Below are positions 10,301 through 22,640 of a stretch of 64,000 nucleotides of DNA, piece by piece. Both the position numbers and the translations under genes were made by a program. Each line of letters begins with the position of its first letter. Positions within the stretch are counted from its first letter, which is position 1. The DNA is from Parachlorella kessleri (Eukaryota; Chlorophyta; Trebouxiophyceae; Chlorellales; Chlorellaceae). The notes beneath the pieces were generated by a model. It was not told the DNA's origin and ran no database searches. It saw only the letters and a list, made by a program, of their open reading frames with translations. The stretch lies in NCBI GenBank assembly GCA_001598975.1, contig BBXU01001205.1, positions 1-64,000 on the forward strand, given 5' to 3'.

Positions 10301-13300
10301 TAACCTGCAATCCATGAGGCAATCAGATGCATTGATTCAGATGGACTCCTTCCTGACTGCAAGCCAGCGCTGCAGGTCGTACATACTGTGACACAACTGG
10401 AGCCGTGCGTTCCAGAGAATGCTTTCATTAGCCTTGCCACCCTTGCTGCCTGCAGCGTAAGGTGGTACGCAAATGGTCTGCAGCCTTGTCTGCCAAGCCG
10501 GGTGCATCGGAAGAGCATCCTCCTACAATGCAGTTCTTGCAAACCATGGAGAGATTGGTGAACGATGCAACGACGGCAGCCCTGGGGCTTGCACCTAGGT
10601 TCCCTGACCAGCCGCAGGGCCGCTTTGACTCCCACAGGTGAGCAGGCTTGGGACAAAGCTGGTGATGGCACCCCCTACCTTGGAGTTCGGTGCCTGGCGG
10701 CCTGCACCACTGTGACATTCAGAATACATTACTCTGATACTAAAGCAGCGCGATGCTTTATGGTTCAGTCGCATCTACCATGCTCTGTGTTACCAAGGAA
10801 TGACTCACCTCTGCCCTTTCACCTTGCTGCAGGTGTCATGAGAGTGTGGCGGCGGTGGCGCTTGGGACGGCCCTCACTGTGAAGCACCTGCTGGCCCATT
10901 ATGAGCACCGGGCCTGGCAGCAAGGCTCGATTGCCTGCCTTCAGCCGTATGATGCTCAGAGCGCCGCCCATTTGATGTCAAGGTTGTGCAGCATCCCTGG
11001 TGGCCTGCATGCAGTGCTGTCGGCAACCGGCCCACTGCTGCATGGGCCTGCCAAGTCAGGCCAGGTGGGACGGCTGGGATTGGCTTGTAAAATCACGTGT
11101 GTTTTGTTCCGCGCACAGCTCAAATCATGGCACGCTACATATGTGCTCTTGGCTGCTTTGGTAGTGTGGCGCTACGATGTGCTTTCGGCGCTATCAGCAA
11201 AGCCACGCCCAGCAGTTGGCCGGGTGCCGCTGCGACTTGCCTGTATGCACTAAGCACTAAGCACTGCCCTGGCCCCATGTTTGTAATGAAGGGAGCTGCG
11301 ATAGGCAAAGACCAAGCCTTATGGATGGCCGAGTTCTCCGGTGTGTTAGGTTTTGAAGAGGCTGAGGGGCCGCCCCCCAGCTTGCTGCTTGCGGCAGTCC
11401 AGGGCGGCATGCTGCGGTTGATCGCAGGATGGGCGCAGCAGGCATGCCAGCAAGTCAACGAGGGCGAGGTGAGTTTGTGAAAGGTGGTGGTCGGACTTCA
11501 GATGCTACTTCAGTCAGTAAAGAAACAAGCTCAGCGAGGCTACTGTGAAGTATGTAGCCTTTCATCGGAACCCTCATCGGCCGGTCCTGTCCTGAGGTGC
11601 GGTCCTTCATTAACCTTTGGGTTGAATGAAACGCAACATCCCTGGGTATGGGCCCTGGAATTATGTTTAGCCTGTTGGCGACAGCAATCAGTAGGCAGGC
11701 TGACAGTGGCATTGGCCACTCACATTTGCGAGGGCGGGGCACGACCCCTCCGGTCATTGGCCACCTTGCAGGTACAAGTGGCTGATTTATTGCTGAAGTT
11801 GTTGGAGCTGTTGGAAGTGGTTAATGTACGCTGCTGCCAGGTGAACTGACATGTTCAGGTCATCACAGCGCCGTCACAGGCTATGTCTTACCAGTGTTTC
11901 GCGGCTGCAACCTCCTGGTTGCTTGACACTGTAGCGAATAAGGGGTTGAGGACCGTCTGACACTGTGTGTTTGCTCCCCATGTGCAAGAGTTAATTCAGG
12001 CTGGGTTGATGATTTTTTCTCTTCCTTGTTGCCATGCCTGTGCCCTCTAGAAAGGGAAGCTATCACTGTCCACAAGAGTTGGCAGCACCAACGTTGCGTC
12101 CACTGCAATACCTGACAGGAGCTGGATGCGCACATGGGCGGGCAGGGATTTTGCCGCCTCAACAGCCAATTGCTAGACACCTTTGAAGTGTGGCGGACTG
12201 CGGACTTGGACACAGTGACGGACCGGCAGCTGGCAGCAGGCCTGAGAGCCGGTCTCACCGCCGCATGGCAGGCCCGTAGAAGCGAGTTGGTACCTCAGAT
12301 GGAGGCTGCAGCCGCCTGGGGCACTGCTTATGTTGTGGTGTGGGGCAGCGATGGCAGCAGCAGCAGCTGGTGCCCGAGCAGCAGGAGCGGTGGCGAAGGC
12401 ACCAGCGGCAGTAGCAGCTGCGGCATGGGCAGCGGCAGAGGAAGCGCCGAGGCCAGCGAAGGTGATGCAGTATTGCCGCCAGAGTCACCACCGAGCTTGC
12501 CACCTGCTAGTGCCGCTGTCGACGTTGCTGTTGCAGCAGCCAGCTTGCAGCCGGCGGTACCAGGACAGCGGAGCAGCCCTGGCATCTATAGCCTGGCGGC
12601 ACAGCCAGGCTCTGCAGGGTACACGGCTGAGGGAGCCAGTTTGAGCCCCACAACAGTCACTCCAGGCGGCAGGGATCAGCAGCCAGGCGGCCTAGCACAG
12701 CAGCAGCAGCAACCCCAGCAGGACGGTCACCACCGCCAGCCATGGACCTTGCATGGGAGCCCTGCACCGCCCCACACTTGCCCACTGGGGCAGGTGCAAA
12801 CAGAGCTGGCGCTTGGCGGCCTTCTCTGCGCCCACCCAGCTTGCCCCAACTTCAGCGGACCCACCGATGCGGCACTGCGCTTGCAGAGATGTGCTGGCTG
12901 CAGAATAGCTAGCTACTGTAGGTGAGCTGAAGTGCTGCATCTGGCTTGTGAGGAGGGATGTGGATGTTGGCATTGAAGACTGGGTGTGGTCCTACCTGCT
13001 GCGGTTGTCAGCGAAGGTATAGCTCAGGATCAGTGCAAGATCCGATACTAAGGAAGGTAGGTGTGTTGCGACTTGGCAGGTGGGCAAAGGATAGGCAATG
13101 CAATTGCGTGGCGTGACAATGTCGGTCTACTAGGTGGCATGCTTATGTATCGGTAGAGCTTGTCCGCTTGGAGGGCTCCGAGCCCTGGCAGTCCTAGTCT
13201 GAAAGCAAGCGAAGGGGAAGAGGGTTCTGGATCCATCTGACATGGCTTGAGTACACTCCAACAGTAAAGGCATGGCAGGGAACCATTGTAAGCAAACAAT

Positions 13301-13518
13301 GGCAGAGGCACGAAGCGGGGTCAGCAAGGGTGCATATCGGTGTGCACTGAGCGCTTGCCTGATGAGGTGACCTTCCATTCCCTCCTCCTTCGTACAGCTC
13401 TTCCTGTGCCAAGGACGACTGGAGCCGACACCGCTCAGCCTGCAACGCCTTCCGCCGCATGAGGAGAGGGCAGGCCAGCGTGAAGCCAGCCTGGAATCTG
13501 AAGCGCCAGCAGTACTAG
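7381..13518 (+). CDS. MYND-finger family protein, copy 2 (intact, about 1105 aa)
   Basis: Twelve exons: 7381-7568, 7677-8149, 8404-8585, 8786-8915, 9097-9457, 9796-10195, 10456-10637, 10833-11064, 11292-11468, 11772-11840, 12119-12921 and 13398-13518. They sum to 3318 bases with no internal stop, and all introns are GT-AG. The start is the ATGATGGC shared by copies 1-4. Residues 1 to about 800 are mostly helical and unrecognised. Exon 6 carries the best-kept block of the family (RIPGRQAVAAV, later FKSLLGLLATQ). Exon 11 gives a Ser/Gly then Gln-rich linker (SSSSW, QQQQPQQ). The final 60 or so residues form the MYND finger: CAHPAC, CAGC, YCSSSC, DDW, H and C. The spacing of the first cysteine pair, C-x4-C, is common in green algal MYND proteins as I recall them. 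Function is unknown; a protein-interaction role is inferred from the finger only. Confidence 0.85.
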
Positions 13519-13946
13519 GGCAGGGAGCACAAGCAGGGAGCTGCTTGTGGGAGGTCGGCCAGATGTACACCAGTACTACCCACTGCCAACCGTGGCCACA
13601 GCTATGTCAATGAACTTGGTGCTGCTAGTACTAGACCTAAGGATTTCTCGCATCGCACATGGTGAAGATAATGTTGTGGTTCATGCTTCGTTTTGGCTCG
13701 TTATGATGGCTGTGGGTGCGTCGTGTGGATGGGGCACCACACTTGTTGAGTCTGGCAGTATGAGAAACCAAAGTCAACTTGAGATTATAGTCCGCTAGTC
13801 GAGGATCAGCTGTTACAGTATGCTGTTACAAGGGCTCAATTGTGCAGTGCCTGCTGGCAGTGCCTGCTGGATGGGGGTTACATGTAGGTCGCACAGTGCA
13901 GCTAGTGCAGTAACCTTCTTGGACCTCATGCTGTATCCTCGAGCAG

Positions 13947-13951
13947 TGTAA
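13947..13951 (+). terminator. TGTAA poly(A) signal of copy 2
   Basis: TGTAA lies 430 bases past the stop codon in a context (GAGCAGTGTAACATTG) almost identical to that after copy 3. TGTAA is the usual polyadenylation signal of chlorophyte genes. Conservation between two copies supports it as the real 3' end signal. Confidence 0.55.
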
Positions 13952-14130
13952 CATTGAACGGGAGTTTATGACGAAACAACTATCAACCACCAAACAACAG
14001 TGCCTTCACACAGCCACAGTTCCATGATTTACACTGCAACCCTCTGCGGCTGGCTGCTATTGGTCTCGCACCGCTGCTAGTTACTCATATGCAATTGGTG
14101 TGCATGCACACTCTAGTTGCCTGGGTATCC

Positions 14131-14190
14131 CTGGCGCAGCTATGGCACTGCGCGCTGGCGGGATCTGGCTTCAGACGCTCCAAGGGGAGT
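14131..14190 (+). promoter_or_regulatory. Conserved upstream box of copy 3
   Basis: Same block as before copy 2: CTGGCGCAGCTATGGCACTG, then GCGCTGGCGGG and CTTCAGACGCTCCAAGG. It ends about 80 bases before the start codon. A one- or two-base length difference from copy 2 would break any shared reading frame, which argues for a regulatory or leader role. Confidence 0.45.
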
Positions 14191-14271
14191 TGCTATGGTG
14201 TTCTTGCCATCGCTCAACTGATCAGAGGAGGCCTTCTTTGATACCAAGTCATGAAAGCCTGACCAAGCGGC

Positions 14272-17200
14272 ATGATGGCAAACTACCCTTTCTCTGATGA
14301 ACTGATGCGGCAGTGGGATGCGTGGGTCTTTGGCGTCGATGAGGCTCTTGCAGACCCACTTGGGTTTGGCTGGAATACCCTTGAAGGCTTATACGACCGA
14401 CTGCTTTGGTACCTTGATCGTCTCCTGACTCCTGGAGGTGGGGCCCTGTCGCCTGCAGTCCTGTGCAGGTATGTCGCAAGCGAACACAACAGACGTGTTG
14501 TGACCCACTCGTGTCTGTGGTAGGACGGTGGCCTACCTTTTTGCAAGCGCTGGTGTGCGCCTTACCTGCCTCCCAGGATAGAGTCGCGGCTGGACGTGGC
14601 AGTGGCCAGCCTCAAGACCCTGTTGCTGGCCTTCCAACGCGAGCCCAACACTGCCGTGGACTGGGCTATCACGAGCTGCGTCATCCTCCTTCAGTACATC
14701 CTGCAGCTGCCAAAGAAATGTCCTCAGAGTGACCAAACCGTGCCAGCGCCAGCGTACGCTTCCCTGCTCAAGATCTGTCTTTTGGATTGCCCAGCATTAT
14801 TGGCAGCTGTGCCCCTGCGGGCCACCAGTCTCAGCCTTTCAGGTTCAGCAAACCTTGTTGGAGACTGGGGAGCAGGCTCCTCAGGCGACCTCTTTCTAAG
14901 CAGAGCACTATCATTATGCCGGGTGGTGATAGACAGGCTTGCTCAGGCAGGATACCTGGGGACTGGCCTGCAGCTAGCAACAGTTGCTGACTGGGTGCTT
15001 ACCTGCTATAAGCTGGTGGCATCTTGCGGCTCAAGGAACATCTTGGAAGGTGCGTTAGATGCAGCCAAGGCTTTGCCTGATTTTGGCGTGCTGAATGGAC
15101 GAGGGAGCAATTACCAGATGAGCACTGGGGACCTGGCTTGCAGCGCCTGTGATGCTGCTGAGCCCATCTTACTGTCATTGATCTCAAACGCAGTGCTGTT
15201 GCTGGCTGCACTTGGGTGAACTAGAATCATTTGAATTGTATCGAGAGCACTTCTGTGTCTGCAGAGGCGACGTGCCACCAAGCACTACTGTCCGTTATGG
15301 GGGTTGCCAACCGGCTGCTGGAAGTTGCTATCGCCCGAACTGGTGGTATTGGAACTACAGTGTCTCTGTGGGGCATCTTTGCCAAAGATGCCGGCTGCCT
15401 GATTCTCCTTGCCAAGTTTCTGCTGGCAGAGGCTGCAAAGCAGGATGCTAATGTAAGTCCTGCAGCAAATTTGACAGTAAACGTCGAATGCGCCTTATCA
15501 TGGACGTGGCGGCGCAGCAAATGTAACTGCTGCTGCAGTACTTGAGTGGCCACGATCTCTGTCAATGTATGTTGTGGGCGCATGGCTGTCCAAGACATGA
15601 CAAGGCTTTGTTTCCCTTGCAGGTCTGTCTGGTGTCCCTTGCGGTCCCAAGAGCTTGGCAGCTCCTAGGCCTGCTGCTGCTGCTGCCGGATGCTGACAAA
15701 GCTGTGCACCCTTGCTTTGTCAAGGCTCTGTCAGAGCACCACGCTGCAAGAGGTAGGCCCAGGGCACCCCCCAAACTTCAAACTACGCCAGGCTCACCCA
15801 TCGTAATGGATAGTTACTAGGTGGAAGCAAAGCACTGTATATGACGTAGTGGAGTCTCATGTGTGGCAGGGGTCTTTGCAAAAAGACGTGCTGCGGCTGT
15901 TTAGGAGGTCAACAATTGCGCCCAAGCTGCCGTTAGTTGGCGCCCTGTGCAGACAGCTGGACGTCTTTCCTCCAGCATCTAGCCAGGGTCCTACGTGCAG
16001 CCTGCGGCGGGGTATATTCAGTAGCTACAGTCATGTTTCAGCCGGCATTGCGGGAGTTGTCCTTGGCCCTCATGAGCATCTTGAACGGCTGCAGCAGGCT
16101 TCAAAGCAGGCTGCTGCATGAGTTGAAGGGACCGCACGCTGCCGACGCTTTGTCGGCACAGTGGGCAGAGCAGCTGAGCCTGGACACAGCGGGCCAGTGC
16201 CTTGGCATCATTGAGGGCGTGGCAGGGTGGGAGGGCGAGGCGTGGCGCGACAGAGGCATGTTGCTGCGGTCCTGCGGAGGTATTTTGCCGGCCTTCCTCA
16301 CCGGCAGTTTCGAGTAAGGCTGTTCCTAACCATACATGCAGCCCTAATCACTCTCTGCCATGCTCAGGGTTCCGGCTACCACCAGAGCGTGCACATGATC
16401 ATCCTGCTTGTGGTGTAAAAAGCATCATGAGCCTAGGGATTGGGCTCTCCGATGGTATTGAGCAGCGCTGTGGCTTGTGCGGGCATTACAGCTATACACA
16501 AGAGAGCTTCAGGAGGAGGGGCCCTATATCATCACAGGCTCTGCATTCAACCACTCCCCTGCGTTAGATCACCGTGCTGACCTGCCGGCCTGCAGACAAC
16601 GTGAGGACATCATACAGCCTGCTTTCTCCAAGTTTGCGGCTGCCAGCCACATCACCCAGCCGTCATCCCGCATTTCCGGCAGGCAGGCAGTGGCAGCAGT
16701 CACTTCTGCGGTTGCGCTGGCAGAGCATGCCCTGCGGCTAGCAGGGCGCATCCCGCTGTCTTACTGGACTGGTGCCCAAGGTGTGGCCGAGACTTGTGCA
16801 GCTGCAGCTGGCCCAGAATACCAGCCACAGCCATGGACGCTTTGCAGCAATGTGGCGGCTGTGGCTGGCAGGTGGCTGATGCAGCGGCTGCCAGCTCGGC
16901 CTGGCGGCCCAGCACCCGTCCTTCTGATTAGTTTGCTGGAGGGAGGTGCTGTGCCTGGTTGTTTCAAGTCCCTGCTTGGCCTGATGGCCACCCAGGTGGG
17001 CGCTATTGGCTGCTGGACTGCTGCAGTAGTGTACTAGCGAGCGGGGTTGATTTAGTGTGGTCGCCAACCTCTGTATTGTGACACTTTATTCTGGTCCGTC
17101 CACTTGCCATTCCTAAAGCAGTCTTACCAATGCATTGATGCAGTGGATTTCCTCCCTGACTGCAAGCCAGCAGTGGAGGCCGTAATCCTGTCAAACACTT

Positions 17201-19691
17201 TGAGCCATGCTATGTAGCCAACGTCTGCATTGGCGTTGCCATACTTGCTGCCTGCAGCGGAAACTGGTACGCAAGTGGTCTGCAGCCTTCTCTAGCAAGC
17301 TAGATGCCTGGGAAGAGCATCCTCCCGCACTGCAATTCTTGCTAGTCATGGAGAGATTGGTGCATGATGTGACTGTGGCAGCGCTGGGTCTTGCACACAG
17401 ACTGCCTGACAAGCCACAAGGCAGCTTTACTTCCCACAGGTAAGCAGGCTTGCTGACCAAGCTGGTGAAGGCAAAACCCTACCCATGGGGTACAGTGCTT
17501 GGCAGCTTGCATCAGTGCGGCATTCAGAGTACATAGTAGGCATGCAATGCCAAAGCAATGCTGCCTGGTTTAGTCGCTTGGCATTGAGATGATATGGTCC
17601 GCCTGTACACCACTTATTGCAACCACTTGGGGTGTTTAGGGCAGCATGATCAGGTGGAGGTACGCTGGTCGGCTAGGCTAGTCTCTTCCCCTTTCACTTT
17701 GCTGCAGGCATGTTGAGAGTGTAGCGGCGGTTGCGCTTGGGTCTGCGCTCACCGTGAAGCATCTGCTGGCCCCCTACGAGCACTGGGCATGGCAGCAAGG
17801 CTCACGCGCCTGGCCTAAGTCGTACTGTGCTCAGCTTCCTGCCCATTTGCTGCCGGCGTTGAGTCAGGGCAGCAGCAACGGTAGCCTACATGCAACGCTC
17901 TTGGCAACCGCACCGCTGCTGCTTGGGCCTGGCAAGGCAGCCCAGGTGGGTCGGCAGGGAATAGCTTGGCTAGCAGGCATGGAGAACTATCAGGTGTAGC
18001 TTGCACCAGTGCAACGTGCTCATTCACGCACGGAGGTGGCAGTTGATATGACATGCTGTGTACATGCTCCGCACTGGTTCAAGGTGGTCGGTAGTGTGGC
18101 ACTACAACTGATGTGGGGCACTACTCCGGATGCACACCCCTCCGTTTGATGCCCATCTAGGGGCGCTTGAGCCTATTTAAGGGGCGCTACCTCCTGCTGG
18201 CGCATTGGAAAACGGCAGGTAGGGTCGAGACTGTGGCCCTGGCAGTGTATGACCGGGTTCTGCTGCAACCTGTGTGGGCATGACCATGGAGCGAACAAAC
18301 ACTTTCCCGCCCGTGCTGTGTCGAAGGGAGCAGCGGACGTAAGCGAAGACCAAGTCTTCTCCTGGATGGCAGGGTTCTGCAAGGCGGTGGGCTTGGATCT
18401 CCATGACCAGCCCCCTGGGTTGCTGATTTCAGCGGTGCAAGGTGGCTTGCTGCGCTCGCTAGCAGGATGGGCCCAGCAGGCATGCCAGCGACTCACAAAG
18501 GGCGAGGTAAGTCTGCAATCTTCAGTGTGTGCGCCAAGGTGCTGCTTCTGTCGAAGCAACTCACCGAGGCGTCCCTGAGGTGATGCCTCAGCCTGGACTT
18601 CTCATGCTGGCCCTGTCCATCGTTGCAAGTGCCACCCGTTGTCTATAATGAATTTGATGGGAAGGCACCTCTCATGGGTAGGTGGCCTTCAGAATGTTAG
18701 GGAACTATTTAGCATTGTATTGTGCAGTATCACATTTTCTGGGGCATTTGAACAGAATGAGTGGGGCATGGTAACTAAGCTCTGCAAGGCAGGGCGAGTG
18801 CGCGCTCGAATAATCGGATAATCGAATAATTGGATACTATGCAGGCGGAAGCGACTGCCGACTTGCTGAAGATGTTGGACTTCCTCTTCTCACGCTGCTG
18901 CCAGGTGTGGTAGCGCTTCGTACCAGACTGGTCGCTTCCAGTTGCCTGTGTTCCTCCCGTGTGCAAGAGGTGATTGAAGCTGGGCTGATCTTTCATAGCT
19001 GTCCCTTTGCGAGTGTTTTCACCAGATGGGAGCACCAAGTTGGGCCTATTGCAACTGCTGGCAGGAGCTGGATGAACATGTGGGCTGGCACGGCTATTGC
19101 CGATGTAACACCCAGTTGCAAGACACCTACAACCTAAGGCAGCCTGCACACATGGACAGCATGACGCAGCGGCAGTTGGCAGGCCTGAGAGCTTCTCTCA
19201 CCGCCGCATGGCAGACCCGTAGCATCAAGCTGCTGCCCCATATGGAAGCTGCTGCCGCCTGGGGCACTAGGTACTTGATGGTCTGGAGCAACGGCGGCAA
19301 CTACGGCACCAGCGTCCAAAGCAGCAGCGCCAGAGGCGACCGCACCATCGGCAGCAGCTGCGACGGGAGAGGCGGGGGAGCCGCCCAGACCAGCCGCAGC
19401 CAGGATGATGGGACAGTATTGCCGCCCGGATCACCGTTGTGCCTGACGCCTACCGGTGACACTGAGGACGTAGCTGTAGCAGCAGCCAGCTTGCAGACGC
19501 TGATGACAGGACGGCGGGACAGTCCTGGCATTGCTAGCCCAACATCACAGCCAGGGCCTGCAAAGTGCATGGCTGGTGGAGCCTCCAGTCTGAGCCCCAC
19601 GGTGGTCACTCCCAGCGGCAGGGAGCTGCAGCCAGGCAGTCGGAAACAGCAGCAGCAGCAGCAGCAGCAGCTGGATTACCAGCAGCCATAG
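14272..19691 (+). CDS. MYND-family protein, copy 3, truncated by a nonsense codon before the finger
   Basis: Exons: 14272-14468, 14577-15049, 15265-15452, 15623-15752, 15953-16313, 16596-16995, 17258-17439, 17708-17945, 18327-18506, 18845-18904 and exon 11 from 19065. The joined frame is open for 1011 codons, then meets TAG at 19689-19691. The sister copies have TGG (Trp) at this place, a single-base change. The predicted product keeps the whole helical region and the Gln tract but loses the MYND finger, which remains encoded in frame downstream to 20458. Without the stop the twelve exons total 3354 bases and stay in phase. The gene could be newly dead, could make a fingerless variant, or could rely on readthrough. 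Exon 1 begins MMANYPFSDELMRQWDAW. Confidence 0.8.
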
Positions 19692-20458
19692 ACCTGGCAT
19701 CGGAGCCCTGCAGCGCCCCACACTTGCCCACTGGGGCAGGTGCAAACAGAGCTGATGCTTGGCGGCCTCTTCTGCGCACACTCGGCCTGCCCCAACTTCA
19801 GTGGACCCTCCGAGGCGGCACTGCCCTTGCAGAGGTGTGCTGGCTGCAGAGTAGCTAGCTACTGCAGGTAAGCTGTAATGATCCATGGGGTCAGTGACGA
19901 GGTTTGTTGAGGTGGCATTCCACGCTGCGTGTGGTCCTACCTGCTGTGGCTGTCAGCAAGGTATAGCTCAGGATAATTCCCCAATTGCTGGTGAAGGTAT
20001 GTGGTGTGACTTGGCGGGTGGGCGCAAGGACAGGGAATGCACTTGCGAGGAGTGCCAATGTCGGTCCGCCAGGTGGCTTGCTTATGTATTGGGTAGAAGT
20101 TGTCCGCTTGTCGGGCTCACAGTTTAAAAGGGAAGGGGAAAAGGGTTTTGGATCCATCGTAGAGGCACGATTGCCTCCATTGGTATAGGAAAAGACAGGG
20201 AATGCATTGTAGCACACAATGGCAGAGGCACAACGCGGGTCAGTAAGGGTGCCTATAGGTGTGCACCGGATGCTTGCCTGATGTGGTGACCCTCCTTGCC
20301 TCCTCCTTGCGTGCAGCCCTTTCTGTGCCAAGGGCGACTGGAGCCGGCACCGGCCCGCCTGCAATGCCTTCCGCCGCATGAGGAGAGGGCATGCCAGCGT
20401 GCAGCCAGCCTGGAATCTGATGCGCCAGCAGCATGAGAGCAGGAAGCACCGCTTGTGA
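19692..20458 (+). pseudogene. Untranslated MYND-finger remainder of copy 3
   Basis: The rest of exon 11 (to 19867) and exon 12 (20317-20458, TGA at 20456-20458) still encode an unbroken finger: CAHSAC, CAGC, YCS, GDW, H and C. All eight presumed zinc ligands and both splice sites are kept. The only fault is the upstream TAG, so the loss is probably recent or the finger is still expressed by another route. Confidence 0.75.
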
Positions 20459-20775
20459 GAAGTCGGCCAAATGCAAGCAAGCATTATCCATTGTCAACCG
20501 TGGCCGCAGCTATGCCAATGGACATGACCCCAGGTGCTGCTGGTACTGCACTTGAGGGATCCTCGATATTGCATGTGGGTAAGAGGATGCTGTGGCTCGT
20601 CATGGTGGGTGTGGGTGCGTCATGCGGGTGGGGCACCACACTGGTTGAGGTTGGCGAATATGTTGTTACAAGGGTTCAATTGTGCAGTGCTGCTGGCAGG
20701 GCGTGCTGGCTGCATGATGCCACACAGTGCAGCAAGTGCGGTAACCCTCTTGATCTCACGAGTATTTGCGAGCAG

Positions 20776-20780
20776 TGTAA
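20776..20780 (+). terminator. TGTAA poly(A) signal of copy 3
   Basis: TGTAA in the context GAGCAGTGTAACACTG, 318 bases past the original stop codon and aligned with the same signal after copy 2. Confidence 0.55.
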
Positions 20781-22490
20781 CACTGTACGCACATATAAGA
20801 GGAAACAGATGTCAACCACCCACAATGCCTTTTCGAGCCAACACACACACCCCAAATTCCATGATTACACTGCATTCACAGCTGCTCGTTGATGATGGCC
20901 GCTCCTCGCACCGCTGCTGCTGCCGCCACTGTTGTCGCCACCTAAAGCCTCAAGACACTAGCAGGCCGCACTGCTCTGTTCGTACATGGTGGAAGGCATA
21001 GCAGACCTTGGGGGCAACGAATCCCCCCAAAGCAGCACAGGAAGTAGTCGCTGCTAGAGCGTGAGCAACTTCAACAGAGTCCGGCTGCTGTAGGAGCTCT
21101 TGTTGCCGCCATGGTCACCCTCAATACCCTTGTCTGTTAGGAAGTCCCGCAGAGGGTTTTACGGTTCTATGATACAAGGATACTTGGACACTCCCTACTC
21201 TCATCAGCACCTGCCCATGCTGCTGCTGGTGGCCATGGGAGTGTAACCTGGGTCCCACACAGGTGCGTCACCCCAGCCTTGCCATTCCCGGGGCACCCTA
21301 GCCCAGCGAGTGTGCCTCCCGACGCTGTATGCTTGGTGGGGCTACCTTGCAGGGATAATATACAGATCCCGCTTCTCCCCGATTGGCCTGCGGAGTAGTG
21401 CTAAATCTCACAGGCTCCCGCAGTCAACGGTGGGCGTCACATGCCACGTCAACTGCTGAGTCCCAGCTGGGTCTACGCAGGCAGGGAGGCCACTTACAAG
21501 ATCACCCCAGCAACAACCCACTTGTGCACCCTTGAGAATCAAATTGGGCGGGCTTGCGTGGTCCAAAGCCTCCACCAACGGCGACTGACTGCAGCAGTGC
21601 TGTTAGTTTCTCCACCTCATTAGCTTCTTGGTGCATTTTGCATTTCTCCAGGTGGCCACGCGCCCTAAGAGTCCGGGTCCATCACGGAGGCTGTATCGTT
21701 GTTGCAGGTGTCCGACGGCTCGGCGCAGGCAGGGCTAGCGACACGCGCTCTTCATTGGCAGCGGCAGCTTCCATTGTCTGCAAAGCGTGCAGGCAGAGCG
21801 GCCCATAACTGGCTTGACGGTCTTTACTGGAAGCATGGGCCGCAAATGGCAGCAACAGCCAGCAGTACAGCAGGGTAAGTCCAATTTAGCTCACATGCTC
21901 CCAGTAGGTAGAGCACTGCATGTGACCATTAAAAACCCTTGCGGGGAGGGGACAGAGGACATGCAGCATAGAATGGGGCTGCAGCTATGAGGAGCCATTC
22001 AGAGTTATGCAGACGCCACCCTCTGCCAGCACACCCCTCATGCACTCAGGCAAACCGTGGGGGCCTGTGCGCCTCGTTTCCCACTGGCACTCAACCCACC
22101 GAGCTCATACACTGCCAGCTAGATACGTACACAACATCAGCACACGTCATCTTGCACAGTCAACTGACCCACCTGGTCGCCCGTTGAACGCAGGACGCCC
22201 AACCCCAGCCACAGTGCCGCCTGAGGCTGGCCACCATGGTGTACCAGTAACTGGGACAACCTGCACCATCGAGCATACGTTTCCCAGTCTTGAGCGCATC
22301 CAAAGGACACTATTCTGCCCCGAGCTCCTGCTAGGTTTGTGGGGCCTGATCACTTCTACACGGCCTGCCAATGCTGCTATTGCAGGTCCCGGCTCGCTTG
22401 TATCTTAAACGGCTACCATCGGCTGCACAATTATGACCCCATCACACTTTGCTCTCCCTTCTGCCTGAGCTCGCTGGGTATCCTGACATG

Positions 22491-22540
22491 GCTGACATTG
22501 CGCGCTGGCGGGGTATGGCTTCGGACCCTCCAAGGAGGGA
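22491..22540 (+). promoter_or_regulatory. Conserved upstream box of copy 4
   Basis: GACATTGCGCGCTGGCGGGG followed by ATGGCTTCGGACCCTCCAAGG matches the block before copies 2 and 3. It lies about 100-150 bases ahead of the start codon. Confidence 0.4.
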
Positions 22541-22640
22541 TTGGATCTGGTTCCGCAGCCTCTGGGACTGCTTGGAGTGGGCTCCGTGATATATTGGAAG
22601 CTAATAGCCCGACCATGCTGCGTCAAGCGGGCTTGAGTCG

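Larger units (their letters stand above)
13519..14271. other. Spacer between copies 2 and 3
   Basis: The 3' flank of copy 2 (13519 to about 13960) is clearly related to that of copy 3, showing that the duplicated unit includes the 3' untranslated region. A TGTAA signal lies at 13947-13951. The conserved upstream box of copy 3 is at 14131-14190. No separate gene is seen. Confidence 0.6.
20459..22640. other. Long spacer between copies 3 and 4
   Basis: The first 320 bases are 3' flank of copy 3, ending near a TGTAA at 20776-20780. From about 20880 to 22490 I recognise no gene. The open frames there are short, overlap on both strands and have no homology I can name. The conserved upstream box of copy 4 closes the spacer. 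This is the largest gap in the + strand array. Confidence 0.5.
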
